Positions 1 to 9,484 of a stretch of DNA of 34,890 nucleotides are shown in pieces; position 1 is the first letter of the stretch; each line of letters opens with the position of its first letter. The translations under genes were made by a program, and so were the position numbers. Location of the stretch: assembly GCA_001513335.1 (NCBI GenBank), contig LFTO01000105.1, positions 1 through 34,890 of the forward strand. Reading direction: 5' to 3'. The notes under the pieces were generated by a model. It was given only the letters and a program-made list of their open reading frames with translations. It did not search any database and was not told where the DNA came from. The DNA is from Clostridiales bacterium DTU086 (lineage in GTDB: Bacteria; Bacillota; DTU086).

Positions 1-104
1 GCCATCTTCTGCCGCTGGGCAAGTGTCCTAATTTCCTGGAGGTAGCGTTTTCTTTTTGTCAGCTGTTCAACCAACTCATGGACAGCCTCATCCATACTTG
101 TCAT
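1..104 (-). CDS. small flagellar protein, FliT-like/unknown (partial, runs off the left edge)
   Basis: Reverse complement of 1-104 reads MTSMDEAVHELVEQLTKRKRYLQEIRTLAQRQKM..., a short charged helical N-terminus directly downstream of fliD, where fliS/fliT-type genes sit; family not proven. Confidence 0.45.
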   Translation of the reverse strand, partial: MTSMDEAVHELVEQLTKRKRYLQEIRTLAQRQKM

Positions 105-130
105 GGTCTTTACCCACCTTAATCATTTTC

Positions 131-1624
131 TTAACCCTTGCCCATCCAGAACTGCTGCGTCAACCACATGCTCTGGCTGTTCATCTGGTTAATCGCTTCT
201 TCCATGGCAGTAAACTGCCTCCAGTACCGGTCCTCAATCATTTTCATCCTGTCTTCGTAATCTTCAATCCTGTCGTCCATATCTTTTATCCGTTTTCCGA
301 TTACACTGTTATCTACCAGGCTGAAATCAGACTCTATCCCCGCCTTTTCAGTAACCTTGGAGATACCTGCCACAACCTCATTGTAAAGACGGGAAGCTAT
401 ACCCTCATTTTTGCTACTTCCGTCAGCACTTGTTGCCGTAAACAATTCCTTGATCCCTTCCGGGTCTTTGGCAATTGCTTCCCTGAGCTTATCCTCATTA
501 ACATGAAGCTTACCCCGCTCAGAATAATCCTTAGTCGTAATCCCAAGGGAAGCCAGTGAGTTATATTCACCGGAAACCCCTTCTACAACACCGTAAATCG
601 CTGTTCTAATCTGACTTACAATGCCGGAAAGCATGCTGTCATTTCTCAGCAGACCGCTTCTTGCCTTTTCCGTCCACTTTTCAATCTGATCATCATCCAA
701 CTGTTCCCGCATTGCATCAGTAAGAGGTGGATAATCACGGTAATATTTTTCAAAAAGCTTCCCGTTGATCTTGTTAATAGTCTCATTGTAGAGGTTTACA
801 AAGTCCATGATAGTATCAAAAATTTTATCGGTATCTGATTTTACGCTGACACTGGCAGGAACGGGCTCTCCACCTGGCCCTTCGGGGCTCACCCCTTTAA
901 GAGAATAATTAATTCCGTTAATGGTAAACTCGTTGGAAGCCATAGTAAACTCCGCCCCGTTCAGGGTAAACCTCGCGTCGGAACCATGAACTGCCGCTGT
1001 ATCTATTTTCAGCCTGGGAAAAAGGCTCTGACCTTCAAGCTCATCTATCACAATTTTCGCTTCAGAACCGGTCCCCGTTGTGCTCAAGAAAAAACGGTCC
1101 AGGTTGCGGTCATAAGAAGCTTGCACACCAATGTCTGCCTTGTTAATTTTATTGATTAAATCATAAATACTCTCTGTTTCCGTATTGATGATAAACTCCT
1201 GACCATTAATTTTGAACTTGATTTCTCCTGTCAGCCCCACCAGTTGGGTACTCAAAGTAGAGTAATCATCCGTTGAGCCTACAGGTGCATCACTTGTCTT
1301 AAAAGCCCCTTCCGCAAGCTGCTTGACAACTATTTTGTATGTTCCGTTAAGAGCATTTCCCCCGGCAGATACCTGGACAATATCCTCATTTGAAGAAAAG
1401 GCGCACTTTACATTGAATGTCCCCTGGAGTTTCAGACTAAAAACACTTTCCCGCAGGCTGAACAGCTGCTTGTTGATAGCACGGTAATCTTCCTGCTGCC
1501 ATTCCAGCCGCTGCCTCTGCTGAGTCAGCTTATCCAGAGGTAAACGCCTGACACTCATCATATCAGATATAATCTGGTCAATATCCATACCTGAGGCCAG
1601 GCCACCAATACGCATAATACTCAA
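131..1624 (-). CDS. fliD: flagellar hook-associated protein 2 (filament cap)
   Basis: N-terminus MRIGGLASGMDIDQIISDMMSVRRLPLDKLTQQRQRLEWQQEDYRAIN and C-terminal coiled coil ending in MNSQSMWLTQQF are characteristic of FliD; adjacent to flaG. Confidence 0.95.
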   Translation of the reverse strand: MSIMRIGGLASGMDIDQIISDMMSVRRLPLDKLTQQRQRLEWQQEDYRAINKQLFSLRESVFSLKLQGTFNVKCAFSSNEDIVQVSAGGNALNGTYKIVVKQLAEGAFKTSDAPVGSTDDYSTLSTQLVGLTGEIKFKINGQEFIINTETESIYDLINKINKADIGVQASYDRNLDRFFLSTTGTGSEAKIVIDELEGQSLFPRLKIDTAAVHGSDARFTLNGAEFTMASNEFTINGINYSLKGVSPEGPGGEPVPASVSVKSDTDKIFDTIMDFVNLYNETINKINGKLFEKYYRDYPPLTDAMREQLDDDQIEKWTEKARSGLLRNDSMLSGIVSQIRTAIYGVVEGVSGEYNSLASLGITTKDYSERGKLHVNEDKLREAIAKDPEGIKELFTATSADGSSKNEGIASRLYNEVVAGISKVTEKAGIESDFSLVDNSVIGKRIKDMDDRIEDYEDRMKMIEDRYWRQFTAMEEAINQMNSQSMWLTQQFWMGKG

Positions 1625-1636
1625 ACCAATCCCCCC

Positions 1637-2011
1637 TTATGCCCTCTTGTCCACCAGCAGACCTGCTAATTCCCACATCTTGGCTACCATGTTAAGAATC
1701 TGTTCCGGTGGTATTTCCCGAATAATCTCATCTGTAACCTCATCGATTACCTTGACCATTATCTTTTCTGTTCCTTCATGCACAGAAAACTCAAAGCGTG
1801 TGTTCCTTACCCGGAGAACCTCTTTGGAATCCATACCTGCACTGCTTTGACCGTAAATGTCTTCATTTATTGGAACCACTGACTGTTTCTGTTCCTGGGA
1901 GACAACTGCCGGGTTCTGCCTGCGGGAGACACCGCCGCCGGAATATTCTGCATTTGTCCCAAACGGATTTACCACAGCTTGGTGGATGCCTGCTACTGCC
2001 ACTTTCCTCAC
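1637..2011 (-). CDS. flaG: FlaG family flagellar protein (likely GTG start)
   Basis: C-terminal FlaG motif 'RFEFSVHEGTEKIMVKVIDEVTDEIIREIPPEQILNMVAKMWELAGLLVDKRA'; immediately upstream of fliD. Confidence 0.9.
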   Translation of the reverse strand: MRKVAVAGIHQAVVNPFGTNAEYSGGGVSRRQNPAVVSQEQKQSVVPINEDIYGQSSAGMDSKEVLRVRNTRFEFSVHEGTEKIMVKVIDEVTDEIIREIPPEQILNMVAKMWELAGLLVDKRA

Positions 2012-2197
2012 CCCTGTAGATTAATAATTCTGTTTCTTCTTCTATGTTCTTCGGAAACAAAAACACGTCTCCACAGTCCCAAAATAAAATAGGACCTCAT
2101 GGAGCTGCTCCAGCTAAATCTCCAAGAAACCCTTACCGGGGTCTCAAACATATCTAAAAAAATTTTGTAAATTTATCTGTCACTTGGAGGCAGTTAA

Positions 2198-2234
2198 ACA
2201 AAAACATCCCACACGCGCTGAGGCGTATGAGATG
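2198..2234 (-). terminator. rho-independent terminator downstream of the SNase-like gene
   Basis: Minus strand CATCTCATACGC-CTCAGC-GCGTGTGGGATG (12 pairs, two of them G-T) followed by TTTTTGTTT. Confidence 0.75.
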
Positions 2235-2261
2235 TCTATCGAAAAACCCCCCTTATATCAG

Positions 2262-3050
2262 CTAAGTTAACAATGATTTACAAACAGAGCACGGTTCATA
2301 TCCCTGAGATTGGGCCTCCTCCAAACTCATAGGAACCTTGTTTTGTTTCAAATATCTGCACCCATCCCGATGATACTTCTTTCCGCTGTTCGTAACATAG
2401 ACAGTGCTCGTCTGCTGGTCTCGCGCATCTAAAGCGTTACGGTGCGCCGACTCCTCTGCGTCGGATTTCAACCCCCACAGCCCTTTATTTAATTCCCTAG
2501 CTTCGGTCTGAAAACGTATGAAATAATCATCGGTATATTTTACGTCCGGGGCATATGTTGCAACTTGGGCATATCCTTCCAACAAAAGAATAGCATTGAA
2601 AAGTTTTCCCCTGATAGAGTCTTCTGATACTTCTGCTGGCGGTTCAAGCCATATATATCTAAGAAGCCTTCCGTACCTATCTCTGTCACTAACATCTTTT
2701 TCAAGATAAACAATTTCTCCGTCCAACCGACTCCTTGTGAAAGAAGCCGCCTCTTCACCATACGGCTCATGTTTCGTAGTTGACTCCGGGGTATTCACAC
2801 CAATGAAACGAACCCGTTCTTCGGCACCGGTCTCAAGACGGACAACAACGGTATCCCCGTCAACGACACGTACTACTTCGGCTTTTTCAAGTAAGAGGGG
2901 AGAGTCGATTTCTGATATTGTACGAGTATCTGTATTGTACTGATCGGATGCTTCATCAACATCCCCGCACCCAGCCAGAAGCGATAGGCACAAGAGACTC
3001 AAAATAGCAAGAAACCATTTCCGTGCCGCCAACTCTCTAATATTTTTCAA
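2262..3050 (-). CDS. secreted thermonuclease (SNase)-like lipoprotein with a C-terminal Cys/His-rich module
   Basis: Lipobox LSLLAGC; SNase motifs VVDGDTVVV, VRFIGVNTPES, DRYGRLLRYIW, AREL(N)KGLW; C-terminal 'KYHRDGCRYLKQNKVPMSLEEAQSQGYEPCSVC'. Confidence 0.9.
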   Translation of the reverse strand: MKNIRELAARKWFLAILSLLCLSLLAGCGDVDEASDQYNTDTRTISEIDSPLLLEKAEVVRVVDGDTVVVRLETGAEERVRFIGVNTPESTTKHEPYGEEAASFTRSRLDGEIVYLEKDVSDRDRYGRLLRYIWLEPPAEVSEDSIRGKLFNAILLLEGYAQVATYAPDVKYTDDYFIRFQTEARELNKGLWGLKSDAEESAHRNALDARDQQTSTVYVTNSGKKYHRDGCRYLKQNKVPMSLEEAQSQGYEPCSVCKSLLT

Positions 3051-3289
3051 TTATTTAATCCTTCCTTTTCTTAATATTGCTCATAATACCATTATCATTT
3101 TATTCCTCTTCGAGAACCCCGGTGTATATTAATACTTAAATTTCAATGCATCAAGGGCAACTTCAGTGTTTTCCAAGAGAATAAAATATATAATTTACAG
3201 TAGTCGGCAATACTCCAGGGCAAAAATAAATCTGCAGCCAGCTTTACAAGTTAATAAGAACTATTGAATTCCAATGCCTTTTTGGCATA

Positions 3290-3328
3290 AAAAAGCCCTG
3301 AAAAACAAATTTGCCTCAGGGCAAAAAA
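3290..3328. terminator. rho-independent terminator at the end of the glycan operon (may be bidirectional)
   Basis: GCCCTGA...TCAGGGC stem (3295-3322) with A-run/T-run on both sides, just downstream of the neuA-like stop at 3392. Confidence 0.7.
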
Positions 3329-3391
3329 TATAAATAAAGGAAGATAGCATTAGCTTTTTTTCGACTAAATCTGTCTTGACAATGGGAGGCA

Positions 3392-4096
3392 TTATACAGA
3401 GGTTGATAAAGGATTATTCAAAAGAAAATCACATATTATTAAATCAATTTCCGAATCAATATCAAAAGATCTGTCTCTTGGCATAAAGTAGGGAATAGTA
3501 TCAGATGTCAGAAATGAGCGCGCTTCAAGCAGCCATTCCCACTGTGCCACATATACAGCTCCATTTAAAGCATACACTGTTGGCAAGTCTTGCCGTCTCG
3601 TAATCCCCTTATCGAGGTTTATCAAGGGAATCATGTGCCCATTTTCATCAATCTTGTACATCCAAAAGGGGCTTTTTTCCGGTTCGGTGACAGAAACACA
3701 TGCCTTTGCATTTTTTTGCAGGCATTGCTCAATACAATTGTCAATGTCCGTAACTTTACGCAAAGGCGATGTCGGTTGAAGCAGCACAATATAATCATAT
3801 TTTTCCGGAATTGTTTGAACAGCATGAACGATTACATCAATACTGGGGGTTTCATCTTGTGCCAGGGAACTTGGACGTGTAAACGGCACTTCGCAACCCA
3901 GTTTTTTTGCTACATTTATTATCCTTTCGTCCTCTGATGATAAGATTAGCCGATCAATATATTTTGACTTTTTCCCTTCCATGATAGTCCAGGCAATTAG
4001 GGGTTTTCCGCCAACGTCTCGAATATTCTTCAAGGGGACGCCTTTAGAGCCTCCACGAGCCGGAATTATAGCCAAAACAGTTTTATCTTTTATCAT
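3392..4096 (-). CDS. neuA: acylneuraminate cytidylyltransferase family (CMP-nonulosonate synthetase, NeuA/LegF type)
   Basis: LAIIPARGGSKGVPLKNIRDVGGKPLIAWTI, LLQPTSPLR and DIDSEIDL are hallmark motifs of CMP-NulO synthetases. Confidence 0.93.
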   Translation of the reverse strand: MIKDKTVLAIIPARGGSKGVPLKNIRDVGGKPLIAWTIMEGKKSKYIDRLILSSEDERIINVAKKLGCEVPFTRPSSLAQDETPSIDVIVHAVQTIPEKYDYIVLLQPTSPLRKVTDIDNCIEQCLQKNAKACVSVTEPEKSPFWMYKIDENGHMIPLINLDKGITRRQDLPTVYALNGAVYVAQWEWLLEARSFLTSDTIPYFMPRDRSFDIDSEIDLIICDFLLNNPLSTSV

Positions 4097-4135
4097 TTTT
4101 TCATCCCTTTAGACCCTTTCTGCATTTAACTAATT

Positions 4136-4807
4136 CTAGACAATTTCCTTTAACAGCATAAAAGCTTCCGCGGCTAGACAACCTGCGGTTGCACCACGGT
4201 ACGCAGCTAATGCACGAATTGCTTGTTCACTTCTCGGAAAGGGAAATGTACCGAACTCACTGGAATAAATTTTCATTATCTCCAATTTGGTTTCTAAGAA
4301 TTTGCTAATATCCACAAATACATTAGGCCGAAAGCCATTATCATCAGGATTAATCCCGAAATCTGTTTCAGAAAGAGTTTCATATGCCAGTACACGTTTA
4401 ACCGACCCGTAACGGAACCATTTAGTGCAAGCAGAGACTGCATCAAAGGTAATACGGTGGTCACTATGTATATCCCCACGGTAAGGTATATATATTACTT
4501 CAGGAGTAACCATTGCAAACACTTTTCCTATTGTTTTAATAATTTCGCCAATAGAAAGACTTTCGAGCCGAGCAGCGGGAAATCTCAGATCGTGTACTGA
4601 GGAAAAACCATATTTTAACGCAACTTTTTTTATCTCAGCATCTCTTCTCTGCACCTGCTCCTTAGAAAACCCCTGTTCAACTTGCATTCCTGTAATTATT
4701 AACCAATGAACAATATCACCTTCGGCTATATGTCGAAGGATTGTCCCCCCACAACCGAGGGTTTCGTCATCTGGATGAGGTGCGATAACAATAATTTGTT
4801 TGTTCAT
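4136..4807 (-). CDS. PIG-L family (LmbE-like) deacetylase
   Basis: VIAPHPDDETLGCGGTI and HSDHR metal-binding motifs. Start overlaps the neuC stop (TAATG), suggesting translational coupling. Confidence 0.92.
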   Translation of the reverse strand: MNKQIIVIAPHPDDETLGCGGTILRHIAEGDIVHWLIITGMQVEQGFSKEQVQRRDAEIKKVALKYGFSSVHDLRFPAARLESLSIGEIIKTIGKVFAMVTPEVIYIPYRGDIHSDHRITFDAVSACTKWFRYGSVKRVLAYETLSETDFGINPDDNGFRPNVFVDISKFLETKLEIMKIYSSEFGTFPFPRSEQAIRALAAYRGATAGCLAAEAFMLLKEIV

Positions 4808-5967
4808 TAATAAGTAATGTCCTTTACTAATAATTTTTTGTTAATAGGGATTGTAGCCAGAATCTCAGCTATTTTTTCTGAGGAATGGCCATCTCCATAA
4901 GGATTGGAACATTTAGCTACCTTTTCTCTGTATGATCTGTCGAATAATGCTTTGGTTACAGCATTACATATGGCATCAACATCATGTGGGACGAACTGGA
5001 CGTTCTCAGCATGTAATCGACCTTTTTGACGATTACCAACATTTATTACCGGGAGTTTCAACAAGGGCGCCTCTAAAATTCCAGCACTGGAATTTCCCAG
5101 CATGCAACCTGCTCTCCTCATAAGATTTACAAATTCCAAACGTGGAATATTTTTTGTAACATGAAGAAAACGTAAGTCTTTATATTCATTGATTGCCTTG
5201 ATTATCTGCTGGCTACCTGCATCGGAGTTTGGATAGCTGAGTATCGTTTTTATTTGTAGTCTTTTTACTGCTTCAAGAGTTTGTTTCATTTGAAAATAAC
5301 CACATTCACTTTCAGTGGAAATAACATGCTGAATTAATATTATTAATGGTTCATCCTCTTTAATATCAAAACCCAGTCTTTGTGACAGTTCAGCAGCCGT
5401 TAAATAAGGTGCCTTTTTTAATCTGTCTAATCCTGGGTTACCTGTATTAAAAACTCTAAACGGCTGCTCACCCAATTTAATAACTCGTTCATAGCTTTCC
5501 TTGTTGGTAACGAAATGTAGGTGAGCCAGTTTAGTTACTGCATGTCTTACCTGATCATCAACATTACCTACAACCCGGTCCCCCCCACCTATATGGGCAA
5601 CCGGGATATTCATATAAGCCCCAACCAGAGCAGTAGCAATTGACTCTTCCCTGTCACCTAATACCAATAGAAAATCGGGCTTAATTCTAGTAACCGTTTG
5701 AATCATACCCGCTAACTGAACTGCTAGTCCTTTAACACGGGAGGAGACATTATCCCCATTAATCAAACTTTCCACTTCATCAGCAATCTTAAAGCCATCG
5801 GATTTTATTTCTTTAATTGTATAACCATAAGCTTCTGATAAATGTGCCCCAGTAACAATGAGTTCTAAATCAAGCAACGGATGCCTATCTATTGCATGGA
5901 ACACCGAAGACATAATGTCGTATTCAGAGCGTATTCCGGTAACTCCCAAAATCTTTCGTTTATTCAT
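4807..5967 (-). CDS. neuC: hydrolysing UDP-N-acetylglucosamine 2-epimerase, NeuC/LegG type
   Basis: KRKILGVTGIRSEYDIMSSV, LVLGDREE, VAHIGGGDR and GNSSAGILEAPLLKLPVINVGNRQKGR are typical of NeuC-type epimerases. Confidence 0.93.
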   Translation of the reverse strand: MNKRKILGVTGIRSEYDIMSSVFHAIDRHPLLDLELIVTGAHLSEAYGYTIKEIKSDGFKIADEVESLINGDNVSSRVKGLAVQLAGMIQTVTRIKPDFLLVLGDREESIATALVGAYMNIPVAHIGGGDRVVGNVDDQVRHAVTKLAHLHFVTNKESYERVIKLGEQPFRVFNTGNPGLDRLKKAPYLTAAELSQRLGFDIKEDEPLIILIQHVISTESECGYFQMKQTLEAVKRLQIKTILSYPNSDAGSQQIIKAINEYKDLRFLHVTKNIPRLEFVNLMRRAGCMLGNSSAGILEAPLLKLPVINVGNRQKGRLHAENVQFVPHDVDAICNAVTKALFDRSYREKVAKCSNPYGDGHSSEKIAEILATIPINKKLLVKDITY

Positions 5968-5993
5968 ATTTTTCTCCTAATACATGATAATCT

Positions 5994-6659
5994 TCAAGTT
6001 ATAAAATGTAGTTTCATATTGTCTAAACATTTCACATTAATAAAATGAAACCCGGCATTATTAGAAAATTCTTCGTCAACTTCTCTATCTCCCCAGAAAA
6101 CAGTCTCATGGGGACTTATACCGCGAAGTACTTTTATCTTTCCTACGCTCAATACAGAAGGTTTATAGTATTCTTTACCATAAGCCCCAGTTATTACTAT
6201 GTTTTCAGTTTTGAACCAACGAAGCAACCCTAATGTTTCAATTTTTGCTAATTGGAGAGAAACAGATCCATCAGTAACTAAAAACAAATCATGAAATTCT
6301 TCAGCAAACAAGTCTAACAGCCAGCATGACCTTTTTGGCAGAGTTAAGTTTGGCTTAAACGACCTATAAATCTCAACGCACTTAGATATTATTACTTCTC
6401 TTGCGTTTTGTTCAACACCGCGGTTGATTAAAACCTCACAAAAAATACGATTGTAAGAACTCCCCTTTTCCAACCACCTTCTCACCATCCAATTATAAAT
6501 ACCTGATGGGTTACAAGAACATACCTTAGCTAAGTACTCGGAAATTGGTTTGTAAACTTGAGTGATAAAATCCAATTCATCATAAAGAGTACCATCTAAA
6601 TCAAAACCGACTACTCTTATAGAATTCCAATCAATATTAGGGAATAAAGACTTCAGCAT
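5994..6659 (-). CDS. HAD-superfamily hydrolase
   Basis: VVGFDLDGTLYDE (motif I), LVTDGS (motif II), K and FWGDREVDEEFSNNAGF (motifs III/IV). Confidence 0.88.
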   Translation of the reverse strand: MLKSLFPNIDWNSIRVVGFDLDGTLYDELDFITQVYKPISEYLAKVCSCNPSGIYNWMVRRWLEKGSSYNRIFCEVLINRGVEQNAREVIISKCVEIYRSFKPNLTLPKRSCWLLDLFAEEFHDLFLVTDGSVSLQLAKIETLGLLRWFKTENIVITGAYGKEYYKPSVLSVGKIKVLRGISPHETVFWGDREVDEEFSNNAGFHFINVKCLDNMKLHFIT

Positions 6660-7536
6660 AATACCTCTTCATTTTCATCCCATACCGGACTGGTTTAGGG
6701 TTAATTTTCTTACCAAAAATAAAATGGTCGACTATAAGATTAATCCAGTTTTCTGTTGCAGCAAACCCCAATGCCATTCCACCCGCTATACGGGGATTAA
6801 TTTCAACAAACTTAACTGAGCCGTCCTTACAGATAAAACATTGAATATTAATGGGACCCAAAAAAGGAATTTGTTTGCATATTCTTTTTACCCACTTAAT
6901 AATCTGCGGATGATTTACCACTATTCCGCCAGTTGATTTACCATCTTTAACACCCAGTCGCTTACGGGGAACAATATAAACAGGTTCTGATTGTTTGTTG
7001 CAAAAAACATCAACTGTATATTCCTCACCTTCAAGTAATTCCTGGGATATCATTCCCTCCATGTGAACAAATTCTGAAGTAACTTTAATCCCTTTTGAAC
7101 CGCGTCCGTTTCTAGGTTTTATTAATGGATATTTTTGCTCAAGGCTGGTTAGTGGTGTAGGTATTCCCGCTTGTCTAAAAAACTGAAACGTAAGCCATTT
7201 GTCTTGAAATATTTTTACAGTTTGTGGGTTGGAAATAATAGTGTGAACTCCGTGTTGTAGAAACTCTTCTTTTTTTTGAGCCCAACCCAACAAGGTTTCA
7301 TCAAGTGAAGGAATTACAATATCTATCTTATGAGAAATAAGCTTGCCCAGAGTTTTCTCCCAAAGATTCTTGTCGTCTTTGCTAGGCATCTCTATAAAGT
7401 CATGTGCCAGATAACGCCCAACACATTCAGGATCGATATCCGAAGCAACAGGGAAAAACCCGGCTTTCTTTATTGCCTCAATTAAATAAGCTGAAGTCAG
7501 GCTTCCCGATGCTTCTGTTAATATTTTTGTGGACAT
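6637..7536 (-). CDS. ATP-grasp domain protein (CarB/PylC-like carboxylate-amine ligase type)
   Basis: PLIKPRNGRGSKGIKV, ISQELLEGEEYTVDVF and FVEINPRIAGGMALGFAA are ATP-grasp motifs. Overlaps the HAD start by about 20 bp. Confidence 0.88.
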   Translation of the reverse strand: MSTKILTEASGSLTSAYLIEAIKKAGFFPVASDIDPECVGRYLAHDFIEMPSKDDKNLWEKTLGKLISHKIDIVIPSLDETLLGWAQKKEEFLQHGVHTIISNPQTVKIFQDKWLTFQFFRQAGIPTPLTSLEQKYPLIKPRNGRGSKGIKVTSEFVHMEGMISQELLEGEEYTVDVFCNKQSEPVYIVPRKRLGVKDGKSTGGIVVNHPQIIKWVKRICKQIPFLGPINIQCFICKDGSVKFVEINPRIAGGMALGFAATENWINLIVDHFIFGKKINPKPVRYGMKMKRYYAEVFIP

Positions 7537-7548
7537 ATAGATACCTCT

Positions 7549-7650
7549 TCATAAGATAGTGTAGGAATTATTTGGGTTAGCCCAAGCAAAAAGGCCTCCA
7601 TCGTGATGGACACCACATTCTATAATACTCCCTTTAATATTTAGCTGCAT
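7549..7650 (-). pseudogene. short remnant resembling the SAM-binding motif of a TylF-like methyltransferase (tentative)
   Basis: Frame reads MQLNIKGSIIECGVHHDGGLFAWANPNNSYTIL*; 'GSIIECGVhhdGGLF.WA' resembles the 'GdIVECGV..GgSL' motif I. Only 33 aa, no full gene. Confidence 0.35.
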
Positions 7651-7844
7651 CTTAAAAAGTTCAACCTAGCAAGAAATCTTGACAATATTTGTCGTCACAC
7701 CTAACATCAATCGGAACATCATATTTTTGGATTACTTCTAACATACTCGTTTCCTTAAAGATAATCTTCTTGTTTAAACGTAAACCGACAATAACCCTTC
7801 CCTAATTCTTTAACTCTAGTTAGCTATTAAGACACATATCTTCT

Positions 7845-8840
7845 TTATAATACTATCAACTCATCCTCTTTAAAATCTCTAACAGCTCTTTGTCCAAGCA
7901 CTTCATACCACCGCATTGGGCTGATTCCGTTGCCTGGCCGTTTTGTTGTGAGATTATCTTCTGTAAAAACCTCACCTTTTTTGATATTACGGCTGGCCAC
8001 AATGCTCTTCCTTGCAACAGCAATATTTTTCTGCTCTGACGGAGTAGGTTTCTTTACTCCTTCACCCATTGCCAATTCCACATTTCGAATAGCACTAACC
8101 ATAGCTTTTAATTCGTGGGGCTCTAAACTGGCTTTGTGATCAGGTCCTTCCATATTTCTGTCCAGGGTAAAATGTTTTTCAATTACCGTAGCTCCCAACG
8201 TTACTGCAGCAACCGGAACCTCTATTCCCATTGTATGATCAGAATATCCCACCGGAGTATTGAACTTTTCTTTCAGCGTAAGCATTGCCCTTAAATTGAC
8301 ATCTTCGTATGGTGCAGGGTATTCAGTTGTACAATGAAGTAATGTGATTTCGCCACTGCCGTTTTCTTGCAATAAATTAAAGGCTTCTTGAATTTCATCT
8401 AAATTACTCATTCCCGTGGACATTATAACCGGCTTGTGTGTTTTTGCAATCTTAATTAGATATGGTAGATTAGTAATTTCCCCGGAAGGAATCTTCCAAA
8501 ATTCCATACCAAGGTTAGCTAGGAAATCTATACTTTCTAAATCAAAAGGAGTGGAAAGAAACGTGATTTTTTGCATTTCGCAATAATTCTTCAATTCGAT
8601 AAAATCGTCAAACGACAACTCCAGTTTTCGCAGCATTTCCAATTGGCTCTCGCCAGCGCCTGTCTGCTGTATTTGATATGCGGCTTTTTCTGCATTACTG
8701 GTGACGCAATTTTCCGATTTAAATGTCTGAAACTTAATACAGTCAACGCCAGCTTCCTTTGCTTTATCAACCAACTCCTTAGCTAATTCCGGCTTGCCGT
8801 TATGGTTAACACCTGCCTCAGCAATAATAAATACTCTCAT
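7845..8840 (-). CDS. neuB: N-acetylneuraminate/legionaminate synthase (NeuB/LegI type)
   Basis: FIIAEAGVNHNGKPELAKELVDKAKEAGVDCIKFQTF, GYSDHT, EKHFTLDRNMEGPDHKASLEP and a C-terminal SAF domain. Start set at MRVFIIAEAG (ATGA overlap with the neuD stop). Confidence 0.95.
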   Translation of the reverse strand: MRVFIIAEAGVNHNGKPELAKELVDKAKEAGVDCIKFQTFKSENCVTSNAEKAAYQIQQTGAGESQLEMLRKLELSFDDFIELKNYCEMQKITFLSTPFDLESIDFLANLGMEFWKIPSGEITNLPYLIKIAKTHKPVIMSTGMSNLDEIQEAFNLLQENGSGEITLLHCTTEYPAPYEDVNLRAMLTLKEKFNTPVGYSDHTMGIEVPVAAVTLGATVIEKHFTLDRNMEGPDHKASLEPHELKAMVSAIRNVELAMGEGVKKPTPSEQKNIAVARKSIVASRNIKKGEVFTEDNLTTKRPGNGISPMRWYEVLGQRAVRDFKEDELIVL

Positions 8841-9484
8841 AAAAAGTCCTTTGCCTCCTTGCAAGGATTGCCATAGGCCAATTTGTTATCGCCAATATCA
8901 TGCAGTACTACGCTCCCCATTCCAATTAGAGAGTTTGAACCTATTTTGACCTGCTGTTTAACAACACTGTTGGCACCTATATGTGTATTTCGTCCAATAT
9001 GCACTTCTCCGCACAGGACCGAACCTGAAGCGATATGAACAAATTGACCTATAACACAATCATGTTCTACAGTACTGGAGGTATTAATGATCACACCTTC
9101 CCCGATTGTAGAACCCGTATTAATAACAACATTTTTCCCGACATATATACCTTTTGTCATAGTTACATTGTCGCTAATAATAGCTGTTGAATCACAGATA
9201 TTGGGTATATTGAAACCAATACGTTCAATCTTTGTAAACAACTTTATTCGTTTTGCCGGATTTCCTATGCTTCCAATAGTAACAAACGCATAGTTAAAAC
9301 CTTGTTGAAATAATTCCAATAAATCATCGTCACCACCTATAATGGGCACACCTAAAATTGCCTTTCCAATGTTTTCTTTCTTATCGATTATGCCAATATC
9401 CTTGTACTGGCTGGTCTTAAGAAGGCTGTCCAACACGGATTTACAATGCCCCCCACCGCCAACCAAAAGTAATTTCTTAGCCAT
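8837..9484 (-). CDS. neuD: NeuD/PglD-like sugar O/N-acetyltransferase (LbH hexapeptide repeats)
   Basis: LLLVGGGGHCKSVLDSL N-terminus followed by left-handed beta-helix hexapeptides (HIGRNTHIGANSVVKQQVKIGSNSLIGMGSVVL). Confidence 0.92.
   Translation of the reverse strand: MAKKLLLVGGGGHCKSVLDSLLKTSQYKDIGIIDKKENIGKAILGVPIIGGDDDLLELFQQGFNYAFVTIGSIGNPAKRIKLFTKIERIGFNIPNICDSTAIISDNVTMTKGIYVGKNVVINTGSTIGEGVIINTSSTVEHDCVIGQFVHIASGSVLCGEVHIGRNTHIGANSVVKQQVKIGSNSLIGMGSVVLHDIGDNKLAYGNPCKEAKDFL

Noticed and set aside
56-559. 167 aa plus-strand ORF opposite fliD
   Set aside because: Overlaps the clear fliD coding frame and has no domain.
2070-2165. GGAGCAGCTCC / ACCCCGGTAAGGGT motif upstream of flaG as a possible riboswitch
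   Set aside because: Could not be matched to GEMM/c-di-GMP or other riboswitch consensus by eye; too short a palindrome to claim.
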